From positions 1 to 64,000 of the forward strand of contig NZ_QGNA01000007.1 in NCBI RefSeq assembly GCF_003173615.1: a stretch of DNA of 64,000 bases. The letters are read 5' to 3'. The notes under the pieces are model-generated. The model made no database searches and was not told the origin of the DNA. It was given only the letters and a program-made list of their open reading frames with translations. Source of the DNA: Falsiroseomonas bella (GTDB lineage Bacteria; Pseudomonadota; Alphaproteobacteria; Acetobacterales; Acetobacteraceae). How positions within the stretch are numbered: the stretch's first letter is position 1; each line of letters opens with the position of its first letter. Position numbers and translations under genes: made by a program. This document shows positions 50,245 through 58,957 of the stretch, piece by piece.

Positions 50245-52362
50245 TCAGGTGCCCGGGTTGAACCAGGCGCCGCGCCAGTCGATGGCGCCGACGCCGAAGT
50301 CGAAGATCACGCTGACCTCGACGCCATCGGCGCCCTGCACCGGGCCGGTCGTGACCTGCGGCCCCTCGGCACCATTGAGGTAGCCGTAGACATAGACCGG
50401 CGCGGCGACCGGGTCGGAGAACAGGTACCAGCGGTTCGCCTGGATCAGCGGCTCGATCACCGGCTGCACGAAGCCGGCAAAGACGTTCGCCTTGCCGATC
50501 TCGTTCGCCTGCACCACCACCGTCGCCTGGCGCGCGGCGAGTTCGAGGTTTGGCCCCACCAGCAGCCGCATGGTCTGGCCCATCGAGATGGGCAGCCCGT
50601 CCAGCGTGCGCTGCTTCATGATGGCGGTGCGGCCGGCGCCGATGGTCGTGGTGTCGAGCACCGTGCCGGTGCTGGCCTTGTTGGCGCGCGCCGCACCGGT
50701 GGCGAATACGGGCGCGCTGCCGGTGGTCAGCGTCGGACCGTCACCATTGGCGCTGTTGAGCAGGTTGTAGGCGGTGGCGTTCTCGAACTCGGCGACGCGC
50801 CGGCCAATCGCCGCGGCGAAGTCGGTGAAGGCACCCAGATCGTCGTTCACCAGCATCGGTCGCGTGACGCGGATACGCCGCGCGAAGGTCTGCAGGAGCA
50901 CGATCTCCTGGCTCTCGGACATGGTGCCGACCTGGATCTCGCCGTTCTCCGCGAGCGGCAGCAGGGTCGGGAAGTCGCCAATGCGCAGGTGCCGGTGCGG
51001 CTTGAAGTCGCGGAAGTCGCGGCGGAGAAAGATCTGGCGGTAGGTCGGCTGCGCCGGCTGGTAGGCGGCGAGCAGCATCTTGTTGGCAGCGGCAGCCAGC
51101 AGCAGCGGAAAGTCGGAGCTGGTGTGGAAGGCGCGCTCGGCGAGGAGCGTGGGATTGCGGGGCACGCTCCGCGCGCCGCGGGCGCGCAGCAGTTCGCCGA
51201 TCATGTCGGAGGGGCGCCAGCCCATGAACTCGGCATGGCGGCCCGAACCCTGCGGCTGGTAGCCGGGCATGGCACGGGCGGCGAGCGCTTCGGCCATGGC
51301 GTCGAGGATCTGCGCCGGGTCGTCGTGGCCGGGGCCGGTCTCGGGGCGGGCCGGGAGCGTCGGGCGGCTCGTCTGCGTCTGGGTGAAGGCGTCCCACAGG
51401 CGGCCTCGCAGCACCTCGGGGCTGATACGCTCGCGGATGGCGGCCTGGCGCAGCGCGTCGATGGTGTCCGCGGCGAGCAGGCCGCGGGCAGCGGCGAGGA
51501 CCGGCTCGTAGCTGGCAATGCGCTCGGCGGCGGCGCGCTCGGCCTCGGCCCGGACGGCCTCGAGGTCGATCGCCGGCACGGCCGGTGCGGGCGCGGCGCG
51601 GGTCGGCTCGGGCGGCGTGGTCGGCGCGGGGCTGGTGGTCACGGTGGTCTCCTGGAACGGGGCGGTGGACGGCGACGCGGCAGGCGGCGCCGACGGGGCA
51701 GCAGCCGGCTCGGCCGGCGTCGTCTCGGGCATGGGTGGTTCCTCGTCAGGCAGGGCGGGCTCGATGGCGATGGCTGGCGCGCCCTGCGGCGCCTCGCCAC
51801 GCACCGCCGCATCCCGGTCCACCGGGACCGGCACGACGGAGATCTCAAAGGGCTCCCAATCCACCGCACGGTGGACGGTCTCGCCGGTGGCCGGATCAGG
51901 CCGCGGCTCGTAGCGGTGCACGCGATAGCCGACGCTCACTGCCCGCAGCGTGCCGTCAGCGATGCGCTGCCAGACAGGCTCGACGTCGGCGGCAGTGCTG
52001 AACTGCAGCGTGGCATAGCCGCGCCCGAGCTCGAGGCGGGCGGCGGTGACCCGACCGAGCACGTCGCGCGCGCCACCGCGGCGGTGGGTATCGAGCACCG
52101 GGGCGCGACCGGAGCGCAGCGCCTCCATGCGCACCGCGTTGGGCGACATCTCCAGCTCCTCGGTGATCAGGCCGAGGGCCGGGACGAAGTTCCGCGCGCG
52201 AGCGCCGGTGCTCCACACGACCTCGACGGTGCGCGCGGCACGATCGACGGTGGCAGGCGCTGTGATGGCACGCTGCGCCACGAGCGGAACGTCCGCCGCG
52301 GTGGGCGCAGTAGCAGGCTCCGGCGTGGCATCGCTGCCGCCCAGCCCATTGGTCTCGGTCAT
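50245..52362 (-). CDS. phage prohead protease-major capsid protein fusion
   Basis: The product is 705 residues from the ATG at 52362. The N-terminal ~210 residues form an HK97-type prohead protease: His in APVLDTHRRGGARDVLGRVT, Ser in GTLRAVSVGYRVHRYEPRPD, and EPFEISVVPVPVDRDAA. A Pro/Ala-rich linker and helical scaffold-like delta region follow (~residues 215-370). The rest is an HK97-fold capsid (LLLAAAANKMLLAAYQPAQP; AFTDFAAAIGRRVAEFENAT; YVYGYLNGAEGPQVTTGPVQ). The fused protein would cleave itself during maturation. Such fusions are known in related phages. Confidence 0.85.
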   Translation of the reverse strand: MTETNGLGGSDATPEPATAPTAADVPLVAQRAITAPATVDRAARTVEVVWSTGARARNFVPALGLITEELEMSPNAVRMEALRSGRAPVLDTHRRGGARDVLGRVTAARLELGRGYATLQFSTAADVEPVWQRIADGTLRAVSVGYRVHRYEPRPDPATGETVHRAVDWEPFEISVVPVPVDRDAAVRGEAPQGAPAIAIEPALPDEEPPMPETTPAEPAAAPSAPPAASPSTAPFQETTVTTSPAPTTPPEPTRAAPAPAVPAIDLEAVRAEAERAAAERIASYEPVLAAARGLLAADTIDALRQAAIRERISPEVLRGRLWDAFTQTQTSRPTLPARPETGPGHDDPAQILDAMAEALAARAMPGYQPQGSGRHAEFMGWRPSDMIGELLRARGARSVPRNPTLLAERAFHTSSDFPLLLAAAANKMLLAAYQPAQPTYRQIFLRRDFRDFKPHRHLRIGDFPTLLPLAENGEIQVGTMSESQEIVLLQTFARRIRVTRPMLVNDDLGAFTDFAAAIGRRVAEFENATAYNLLNSANGDGPTLTTGSAPVFATGAARANKASTGTVLDTTTIGAGRTAIMKQRTLDGLPISMGQTMRLLVGPNLELAARQATVVVQANEIGKANVFAGFVQPVIEPLIQANRWYLFSDPVAAPVYVYGYLNGAEGPQVTTGPVQGADGVEVSVIFDFGVGAIDWRGAWFNPGT

Positions 52363-52411
52363 GTGGATATCCCTGTGGAAAAGGTCGGGATGTTCTGTGG
52401 ACTGCGGACGC

Positions 52412-53899
52412 TCAGCCAGGCTCCGCCTGGCTCCCGGCCGGCTGCCGCAGCGGAGCTGCCGCTCCTGTCGCCGCGATCTCCACCGCTGCCATCTGCGCAG
52501 CGTCCTGGGCGGCGCCGGACTTCGCGACACGGCGCGGATCGGTGTCGAGCGAGATGCCCGCCTCGTCGAGTAGCGCATTGGCCTCGCGGATCATCTCGAC
52601 GGCCGCGCGGAAGTCGTAGCCAAAGGCACCGGCGGCCTCGGGCTGAGGCACGAAGCCGGCGCGAACCTGGGCAATGAGCGCCGTGGTGTCCTTCAGCGGG
52701 TCGATCATCTCGTGCGCTGGCGGGACGTGCGACACGCCGACCGGCATCTCCGCGCCCCACAGCCCGAGCAGCGCGCCCTGGGCGTGAAAGCGGTCCGCGA
52801 TCGGGCGGACCAGCATCGGGATCAACATCCCGTACTGCACCTGCTCACAGAGCCGGCGGAACTCGATCTTGCCGGCGCGGAGCGAGGAGTAGTTCGCCTG
52901 CGTCAGGTCGCCCGAGACCTGGTCGTAGGTGAGGCCAGCGCCGACCGCGGCGGCCTCCAGCGCGCGGCGGGCGAAGGCGGCATGGCTCCCGCCGCCGGAG
53001 GGGTTCACCACCTCCACGGAGCCCATGCCGCGGCGATACAGGATCATCCCTGGCTCGAAGCTCTCGACCGTCCGACCCTGGGCGTCGCGGAGCAGGCCGG
53101 TCGCCGCACCGGTGAGCGCCTCATCGCCCTCCTCGGTGACCACCGCCGCGAGGCAGGCCTCGATCTTGGCCTTCATCAGGAGGGCGGCCTCGTAGTCGCC
53201 GAGGTCGCGCAGACGGAGCAGGACCGGAGCGAGCCATGACACGTCGCGCAACTGGCCGGGCCGGCGCTTGCGGTAGATGTGCAGCACGTCGCCGGCGGGG
53301 ATGCGTTGGCTGCTCTGCCAGGTCACCCCCGGCAGGATCCAGGCGGCGCCGGGATGGACGCGGTGCAGCCAATAGCCGATCGGCTCCCCGGCCTCGCCAA
53401 GCGCGATGCCCTGGATGGTCGGCGCGCCCTCGACCATGCCGTTCCGCGCCGTGTCGAGATGGTCGCTCTCCAGCACCTGCAGGCGCAGGCCGATCGGGTT
53501 CGCCTGCGAGGGAGCAGTCATCAGGAAGCGCACGAAGCACTCGCCGCTCTCGACCACAGCCCGCATCACCAGCGCCTGCAGACCGTAGAGGTCGAGCCGT
53601 CCCTCGGCGTCGCAGGCGTTGCTCTCCGCCCAGCGCTGCCAGGCGCGGCCGTGCGCGTCGCCGGGCCAGCGGGTGGTGATGCCCGCGCCGACCGCATTGC
53701 CAGTCCAGAGATCAACGATGCGGCTGGCATAGGGATCGTTCCGCACGGCATCGCGGGCGCGGCGGGCGACCGTGGCCGCAGCCATGCCGACCTCGGCATT
53801 GGCGCTGCCGCCCGAGGGCGCCCAGGCGGAGGCGCGGTGGTCCTGCGCCGCGGCATAGCCGCGCAGCACCTGCCATGCATCGCGGAGACGTCGGATCAC
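52412..53899 (-). CDS. phage portal protein (lambda type)
   Basis: The 495-residue protein has lambda-type portal features: RRARDAVRNDPYASRIVDLW, RLDLYGLQALVMRAVVESGE, LRLQVLESDHLDTARNGMVE and GDLTQANYSSLRAGKIEFRR. It forms the dodecameric ring through which DNA is packed. It is preceded by the gpW-like gene with a four-base overlap and followed 49 bases later by the protease-capsid gene. Confidence 0.9.
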   Translation of the reverse strand: MIRRLRDAWQVLRGYAAAQDHRASAWAPSGGSANAEVGMAAATVARRARDAVRNDPYASRIVDLWTGNAVGAGITTRWPGDAHGRAWQRWAESNACDAEGRLDLYGLQALVMRAVVESGECFVRFLMTAPSQANPIGLRLQVLESDHLDTARNGMVEGAPTIQGIALGEAGEPIGYWLHRVHPGAAWILPGVTWQSSQRIPAGDVLHIYRKRRPGQLRDVSWLAPVLLRLRDLGDYEAALLMKAKIEACLAAVVTEEGDEALTGAATGLLRDAQGRTVESFEPGMILYRRGMGSVEVVNPSGGGSHAAFARRALEAAAVGAGLTYDQVSGDLTQANYSSLRAGKIEFRRLCEQVQYGMLIPMLVRPIADRFHAQGALLGLWGAEMPVGVSHVPPAHEMIDPLKDTTALIAQVRAGFVPQPEAAGAFGYDFRAAVEMIREANALLDEAGISLDTDPRRVAKSGAAQDAAQMAAVEIAATGAAAPLRQPAGSQAEPG

Positions 53900-54132
53900 C
53901 CGGTTCTCTCCCGCGAGAAGCTGGCGAGTGTCACGGAGGGACGGCGCGTTGCGCTCATCTCCGCACCGCGCAGCACGGCCAGCGCGCGGCCGAGCTCATC
54001 GAGGCTGCGATACTCCACCGTCCGCCCGTCGAAGCTCACGCGCGTCGTGCCGCCCGTGTAGGCGGCCGCCAGCGCCGCGGCGCGGCTCCCCTGCGGCTGC
54101 GCCAGCGCCCACGCGAGAACAGTCGGATCCAT
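53896..54132 (-). CDS. phage gpW-like head-tail joining protein
   Basis: The product is 78 residues: MDPTVLAWALAQPQGSRAAA, LAAAYTGGTTRVSFDGRTVE, YRSLDELGRALAVLRGAEMS. The helix-beta hairpin-helix pattern and its place just before the portal gene match gpW, which fills the portal and secures DNA. It overlaps neighbours at both ends. Confidence 0.75.
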   Translation of the reverse strand: MDPTVLAWALAQPQGSRAAALAAAYTGGTTRVSFDGRTVEYRSLDELGRALAVLRGAEMSATRRPSVTLASFSRERTG

Positions 54133-54740
54133 CACGCCGCCCTGAGCGTCGGCAGCGGCGTCGCCGCGTTGACGAGATAGGACAGCCCGGTGGGAGGGTT
54201 CGGCATAATCGGCACACCGGCCTGGTGCGTCAGCGCCGCGAAGAACCCGTTCTCGCTGCCGGTCGTGCCACCGCCGGCGCCGCCATCCGCCGCGGCCGAG
54301 CCGAGCAGCAGCGTGTTCCCGCCGCTGAATGCCTGCGTGCTGGTACCGCGTACCGAGGGAGCCCCGGAGAAGCACAGCAGCAGCCACCAGATGCCGGCCG
54401 AGATCCAGCGCGGCTGCGCGAAGGGGCAGAGTGCATTGCCAGTGGCGGCGGTGTCGGCGTCCACCACCGGCTCTTCGATCACCGCTCCCGGCCGGCCGGC
54501 ACCATTGTCCGCCGCGAGCGCCATACGCAGGAGTCCGGCCGCGCCCGTCGTCACACTGACAGCCATGGCCGAGAACAGCCCGGGACGCGCCAGCACGTAG
54601 GGGACGCAGTACAGCCGGTTCGCCGTCATCGCGACCGCGCCGCCGACGGCGCGCGCATGCTGCGAGGCGTAGAAGCGCCCCGAGACGTGGGGCAGCATCG
54701 CCGGCGCCGGCGGCAGGTAGTGCTGGAACAGCGCGGTCAT
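54132..54740 (-). CDS. phage structural protein of unknown role
   Basis: This 202-residue protein contains MTALFQHYLPPAPAMLPHVS, GRFYASQHARAVGGAVAMTA and NRLYCVPYVLARPGLFSAMA. It is beta-rich and Gly/Ala-rich. I do not recognise the family, but the middle resembles hydrophobic strands of a small virion protein. It lies between terminase and gpW genes with four-base overlaps, so it is almost certainly expressed with the head genes. Confidence 0.6.
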   Translation of the reverse strand: MTALFQHYLPPAPAMLPHVSGRFYASQHARAVGGAVAMTANRLYCVPYVLARPGLFSAMAVSVTTGAAGLLRMALAADNGAGRPGAVIEEPVVDADTAATGNALCPFAQPRWISAGIWWLLLCFSGAPSVRGTSTQAFSGGNTLLLGSAAADGGAGGGTTGSENGFFAALTHQAGVPIMPNPPTGLSYLVNAATPLPTLRAA

Positions 54741-55090
54741 GCGAGGGGCCGGATGCCGAGGGTGAGAGGGCGCTCCGCCACCTGGTTCACCGGCGCAGCG
54801 GCGAGGCCGGAGCGCATCCGCAGCCAGCGCCAGCCGAGCAGAAGGGTGGGCGGCAGGGTGAGTGCCCGGCCGGCGGCGGCGGCCAGCACCACCTCATTGC
54901 CGAGATGGTCGTAGAGATCCGCCCAGGCTGCAGGCTCGCCCTCGTCGAGCGAGCCTTGCAGGGTGAGCGGGGCGTCGGTCCAGGCGGCGGGCAGCAGCAG
55001 CAGGCAGACGCCATAGCCGACGCTGGCGACAGGGCCGCTCAGCGCCTGGCCGGCGGCGATACTGGTGCGCACGGGCACGATCGCGGTCAT
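54737..55090 (-). CDS. phage hypothetical protein, probable virion component
   Basis: The product is 117 residues from the ATG at 55090: MTAIVPVRTSIAAGQALSGP, VASVGYGVCLLLLPAAWTDA, TLQGSLDEGEPAAWADLYDH. The sequence fits a small beta-barrel-like virion protein but no family is recognised. It begins 14 bases after the terminase stop and overlaps the next gene by four bases. Confidence 0.6.
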   Translation of the reverse strand: MTAIVPVRTSIAAGQALSGPVASVGYGVCLLLLPAAWTDAPLTLQGSLDEGEPAAWADLYDHLGNEVVLAAAAGRALTLPPTLLLGWRWLRMRSGLAAAPVNQVAERPLTLGIRPLA

Positions 55091-55104
55091 CAGGGTCTCC
55101 AGGA

Positions 55105-57075
55105 TCAGCGCAACCAGCCGCTGCGCGGCGCGAGCCAGCCGCGTGGGCGATGGGTGTCGGGTGCGGCCGGCGAAGGCGACGGGGGAGCGACATTCCCGCC
55201 CGTGGGAAGTTCGGCTGCCGGCAACGACAGCGCATCGGCCATGCGCGCCCAGCGCCCGTCGCCCCAGCCATCCACGCCAAGCGCCGCCGCGGCCGCGCGG
55301 GCATAGACCCGGCAGTCCAGCGCCTCGTTCCTTTCGCGGGTCTTCACCCACTCCAGTCGGCGAAAGCCGTTGCGACCGGCACGGGCCACCAACTGCTCGG
55401 CGGTGAGCTGCCGGCAGAACTCCTCGCCCGCGGCATGCACCGGCAGGTGCACGTAGCCCGGCGGGAAGGGATCGCCGCTCTCCTCCGTCGGCCGGTCGAG
55501 CTTCAGCCAGCCATAGGTCTCGGCCTTCAGGAAGGACGAGCCGACCGGCCAGACCTTCAGCCCACCGAGCTTCCGGCCGTTGCGTCGCACCTCCGTTGCC
55601 GCGGGCTGGCCGACCGCGGCGCGCAGCCCGTCCTGGCCCTTCACGGCGAGCGCGCGGCCCGCGCCAGCGCGCCGCACGAAGGCGTACACCTCCGCGGTGG
55701 TCATGCCGTCGCCGCTGTCGATCGCCGCCATAGCGATGGGGAGGCGGTGCCCGCTGGCATGCCGCCAGGTCTCGCCCAGCAGCAGCCGCAGCTCCTCCCA
55801 GACCGCCGCCTCGAACGGGTTCCCCGCCAGCACGCGGTGCTCGACCAGCCAGGACTGGCGGTCCTGCCCCCAGGCCCAGAGGCTCGCCTCGAGGCGATCC
55901 CGCTGCACGTCCACGCCGGCGGTCAGCAGCAGCCCGCCCATCGGCACCGTGCCCGCGGGCCAGTGCTCGCGGCGGTCGTAGAGCCGTTGCCAGTCCGGTG
56001 CCTCCCCCGCCTCCTGCCAGGTCTCGCCCAGCACCGTGTTGCGAAAGGTCTTGATGGCGCGGTCGTCGCCCTGCGCCGCGAGCCAGAGCCGGGCGATTTC
56101 CGACCAGGGCATCCAGCCGGGCGGCGAGTAGAGCGCCGAGATGTGAAAGCCGATCGCATGGGGATCGGTGGCCATGGCGGTGGCTCGCCATTCGCCCGCG
56201 GCCAGCATCGCCGCCTTGTGCTGCTCGCCGATCGGCGCATCGCAGTCCTCGCAGAGGTACCGCGCCGTCTCGGGCTGACCCTCGTCCCAGACCAGCCGCT
56301 CGAAGCGCAGATGCTGGCGGTGGCCGCAATGCGGGCAGGGCACGAAGTAGCGCCGCTGGTCTGTCGCCAGATACTCCCGCTCGATCCGCGACAGCCCGGC
56401 GATGGTCGGCGTGCTGACCAGCAGCATCTTGCGCCGCCAGCCGAAGGTGCGGGCCCGCGCCTCGGCCAGTGCGATCGGGTCACCTTCGCCCTCGACGTCG
56501 CCGGGGTAGGCGTCAATCTCGTCGAGGAACAGGAACCGCGCCGACATCGAGCGCAGGCCCACGGCACTGTTCGCGCCGGTCATCACCAGCTGGCCGCCCG
56601 GGAACTCCTTGCTGAGCTGGCGATTGCCGCTGTCGCGGGAGCGGGCCGGCGCGACCCGTTCCCGGATCGCCGGCGTTTCCTCCACCAGCGGGTCGATGCG
56701 CTGGTCGGAGAAGCGCTTGGCCAGTTCGGTGGTCGGCTGCACCGCGAGCATCGGCCCCGGTGCGTGGTGGATCACGTAGCCGATCCAGTTGTTGCCGCAC
56801 TCGGTGCCGCCGACCTGCGCGCCCTTCATGAACACGACACGCCGAGCGGGATGCGCCGGCGACAGCGCGTCCATGATCTCGCGCAGGTAGGGCGTGCGCG
56901 CGGTGCGCCACGGCCCCGGTTCGGCAGAGCCGCGGCTGCCGAGCAGGCGATGCCGGTCGGCCCATTCCGACACGAGCAGCGCCGGCTCCGGCGCCATGCC
57001 GTCGCGCCAGGCCTGCAGTATTTCGGCGTCGCCCTCGAAGCGGCCAAGTTCGTCCAGCAGATGCTCCCCGACCAT
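55105..57075 (-). CDS. phage terminase large subunit (GpA-like)
   Basis: The 656-residue enzyme shows the GpA family blocks. The N-terminal ATPase has RVVFMKGAQVGGTECGNNWI (Walker A-like), RFLFLDEIDAYPGDVEGEGD (Walker B) and KMLLVSTPTIAGLS. A zinc-ribbon-like FVPCPHCGHRQHLRF with YLCEDCDAPI follows. The nuclease domain has LLLTAGVDVQRDRLEASLWA and MAAIDSGDGMTTAEVYAFV. It cuts and pumps phage DNA into the prohead. It overlaps the small-subunit gene by one base. Confidence 0.92.
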   Translation of the reverse strand: MVGEHLLDELGRFEGDAEILQAWRDGMAPEPALLVSEWADRHRLLGSRGSAEPGPWRTARTPYLREIMDALSPAHPARRVVFMKGAQVGGTECGNNWIGYVIHHAPGPMLAVQPTTELAKRFSDQRIDPLVEETPAIRERVAPARSRDSGNRQLSKEFPGGQLVMTGANSAVGLRSMSARFLFLDEIDAYPGDVEGEGDPIALAEARARTFGWRRKMLLVSTPTIAGLSRIEREYLATDQRRYFVPCPHCGHRQHLRFERLVWDEGQPETARYLCEDCDAPIGEQHKAAMLAAGEWRATAMATDPHAIGFHISALYSPPGWMPWSEIARLWLAAQGDDRAIKTFRNTVLGETWQEAGEAPDWQRLYDRREHWPAGTVPMGGLLLTAGVDVQRDRLEASLWAWGQDRQSWLVEHRVLAGNPFEAAVWEELRLLLGETWRHASGHRLPIAMAAIDSGDGMTTAEVYAFVRRAGAGRALAVKGQDGLRAAVGQPAATEVRRNGRKLGGLKVWPVGSSFLKAETYGWLKLDRPTEESGDPFPPGYVHLPVHAAGEEFCRQLTAEQLVARAGRNGFRRLEWVKTRERNEALDCRVYARAAAAALGVDGWGDGRWARMADALSLPAAELPTGGNVAPPSPSPAAPDTHRPRGWLAPRSGWLR

Positions 57076-57653
57076 CAGCCGACGCTCACGCGGACGTCGT
57101 GCCGCTCAGCGAGGTGCTGGCGCAGCCGCGCGTCCATCATCGTCTGCAGCCGGTGCGCATCGACCCCGAGCTCGGCTGCCATCTCTGCGGCGACGCGGGC
57201 GGGCCAGGCGAGGATGGCGTCCCGCTCCTCCTTGGCGAGGCGGTGCACCAGCAGGAGCGCGCGGGCCTTGTCGACCAGCTTGCCCTTGCGCTCGTCGAGC
57301 CGCAGCCGGCGCTCCTGCGCCTTGAGCACCTCGTTCGCCGTGCGCGCATCGTGGAAGGTATTCTGGGCGGCGCGCGGCAGCGGATCGGCCGCCGGCGCCA
57401 TCGCGGCGACAGGCGGTGGCGTCGCTAGCCGCGATGCTGCCGGTGCGGTTGGCGCCAGCGTCGCCGTCTTGCGGACGGGGTCGCTGCTGTCAGCGAGCCG
57501 TGCCCGAACCTTCTCGACATCCCAAGCGCCATCGGCCTCGGGCGCGATGCGGCCGGCGCGCTGCGCCTTCTGCAGCGCCGTGTGGGAAATGCCGAGGCGG
57601 CGCGCCACCTCGCGCTGCGAGGCCACGCGGCCCGGCTGCGCAGCGGCGATCAT
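57075..57653 (-). CDS. phage terminase small subunit (Nu1-like)
   Basis: From the ATG at 57653 the product is 192 residues. It carries an N-terminal winged-helix motif (RVASQREVARRLGISHTALQ, KAQRAGRIAPEADGAWDVEK) as in lambda Nu1. A Pro/Ala linker and a helical C-terminal part (LKAQERRLRLDERKGKLVDK) that binds the large subunit follow. A longer frame from 57722 is possible. It recognises the packaging site. Confidence 0.8.
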   Translation of the reverse strand: MIAAAQPGRVASQREVARRLGISHTALQKAQRAGRIAPEADGAWDVEKVRARLADSSDPVRKTATLAPTAPAASRLATPPPVAAMAPAADPLPRAAQNTFHDARTANEVLKAQERRLRLDERKGKLVDKARALLLVHRLAKEERDAILAWPARVAAEMAAELGVDAHRLQTMMDARLRQHLAERHDVRVSVG

Positions 57654-57765
57654 GATGTGATCGAGATCCCTCGAAGATAGCAATCGCCATCGCGGCGACG
57701 GCGCTTGGCTCGCGCGCGGCACAGCGCGAATGGTCCGTCACGCGATGCAGATGACGGAGCCGACC

Positions 57766-57990
57766 ATGACCAAGCGCGAAGCCAACCAGCAGCGGAGCCT
57801 CGAGGCCTTCCTCGCGAAGAAGGCAGAGTTCGACGCTCTGCTCGCGGAGTTGCAGCAGGCCAGCGATGACCACTTCGGCGCGGATCCCGAGGCGGTGCTC
57901 TGGTGCGAGACCGCCTGGCTCACCGACGCCACCGCGAAGCTGAAGGAGGTCGCCGACCAACATTTCCGGCGCGGCGAATACCGCGCCTGA
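57766..57990 (+). CDS. small hypothetical phage protein
   Basis: The product is 74 residues: MTKREANQQRSLEAFLAKKA, EFDALLAELQQASDDHFGAD, PEAVLWCETAWLTDATAKLK. It is acidic and helical. No family is recognised, but similar short proteins are encoded beside DUF3489 genes in alphaproteobacterial prophages. It is rightward, against the direction of the structural genes, and 98 bases upstream of the DUF3489 gene. Starts at 57745 or 57751 are also possible. Confidence 0.55.
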   Translation: MTKREANQQRSLEAFLAKKAEFDALLAELQQASDDHFGADPEAVLWCETAWLTDATAKLKEVADQHFRRGEYRA

Positions 57991-58088
57991 CGCGCCGCGC
58001 TCCCGCACCGCCCCGACCGGGTTCCGCCCGGCGGGGCTCCCGGCAGTAGGGGGCCGAGGGTCGGCTCCCGGAACCGGAGACCACGACG

Positions 58089-58943
58089 ATGACGCTTTCC
58101 GATACCCAGCGCGTGATCCTGAGCGCCGCGGCGCAGCACGAGATGGGCCTCGCCCGCGCGCCGAAGACCCTGCCGGCCGCCGCCCGCAACGCGGTGTTCC
58201 GCAGCCTGATCAAGAACAACCTGCTCACCGAGATTAACGCCCCGCGGGAGCATGTCGGGCTCGGCTGGCGACAGGATGAGGACGGGACCTGGATCGTGGC
58301 GCGCATCACGGACGAGGGGCTGCGCGCCATCGGCATCGACCCGAACGCGGGCGACGCGCGCGAGGAGGACGAGCAGAGCCCCGAGGCCATCGCCCGCCGC
58401 AACGCCGAGCGCCGCGCTGCCGCGGAGGCTGCCGCGCCGGTGGCCGACACGGCGCCCACGGGCGGGGAGGACGCCGCTGAGGGGGGTGCCCCCGCGGAGG
58501 ACGCCGAACCCGCCCAGGGCGCGCCCACGCCCGCCCCGCGCGCCAGCCTGCGCGACGCCGCCGCGGCGGTGTTGGCCGCCTGGGACGACGAGGCGAACCG
58601 TGAGACGGACATCATCACCGCCCTCGACGGCCCGATGCAGGCCCTGCGCGCCGCCCTGGCGGGCAAGCCGCCCCGCCAGGCGCGCGAGCCCGGCGCGCCG
58701 CGGAAGCCGCGCGAGGGGACGAAGCAGGAGGCGGTGCTCGCCCTGCTCCGCCGCGAGGAGGGCGCGACCATCGCGCAGATCTGCGAGGCGACCGGCTGGC
58801 AGCAGCACACGGTCCGCGGCTTCTTCGCGGGCCTGAAGAAGCGCCAGGGGATCGAGGTGCAGGTGCTGGAGCGGGTCCGCCAGGTCGGCCCGAACAAGGA
58901 GGGCGCGAAGGGCTCCTTCACCATCTACCACCTGCCGGCCTGA
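58089..58943 (+). CDS. DUF3489 domain protein
   Basis: The 284-residue protein has an N-terminal helical region (MTLSDTQRVILSAAAQHEMG). A long Ala/Pro/Glu-rich linker with low complexity covers residues ~95-170. The C-terminal DUF3489 winged-helix-type domain covers residues ~205-284 (GTKQEAVLALLRREEGATIA, QICEATGWQQHTVRGFFAGL, KKRQGIEVQVLERVRQVG). The domain probably binds DNA, so this may be a phage regulator. It is rightward, between the terminase and methyltransferase genes. Confidence 0.8.
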   Translation: MTLSDTQRVILSAAAQHEMGLARAPKTLPAAARNAVFRSLIKNNLLTEINAPREHVGLGWRQDEDGTWIVARITDEGLRAIGIDPNAGDAREEDEQSPEAIARRNAERRAAAEAAAPVADTAPTGGEDAAEGGAPAEDAEPAQGAPTPAPRASLRDAAAAVLAAWDDEANRETDIITALDGPMQALRAALAGKPPRQAREPGAPRKPREGTKQEAVLALLRREEGATIAQICEATGWQQHTVRGFFAGLKKRQGIEVQVLERVRQVGPNKEGAKGSFTIYHLPA

Positions 58944-58957
58944 TCGCGCCGAAGGAA

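Noticed and set aside
50215-52677. An 820-residue rightward open frame over the capsid gene
   Set aside because: It is a mirror of the protease-capsid gene; no family resemblance and biased composition.
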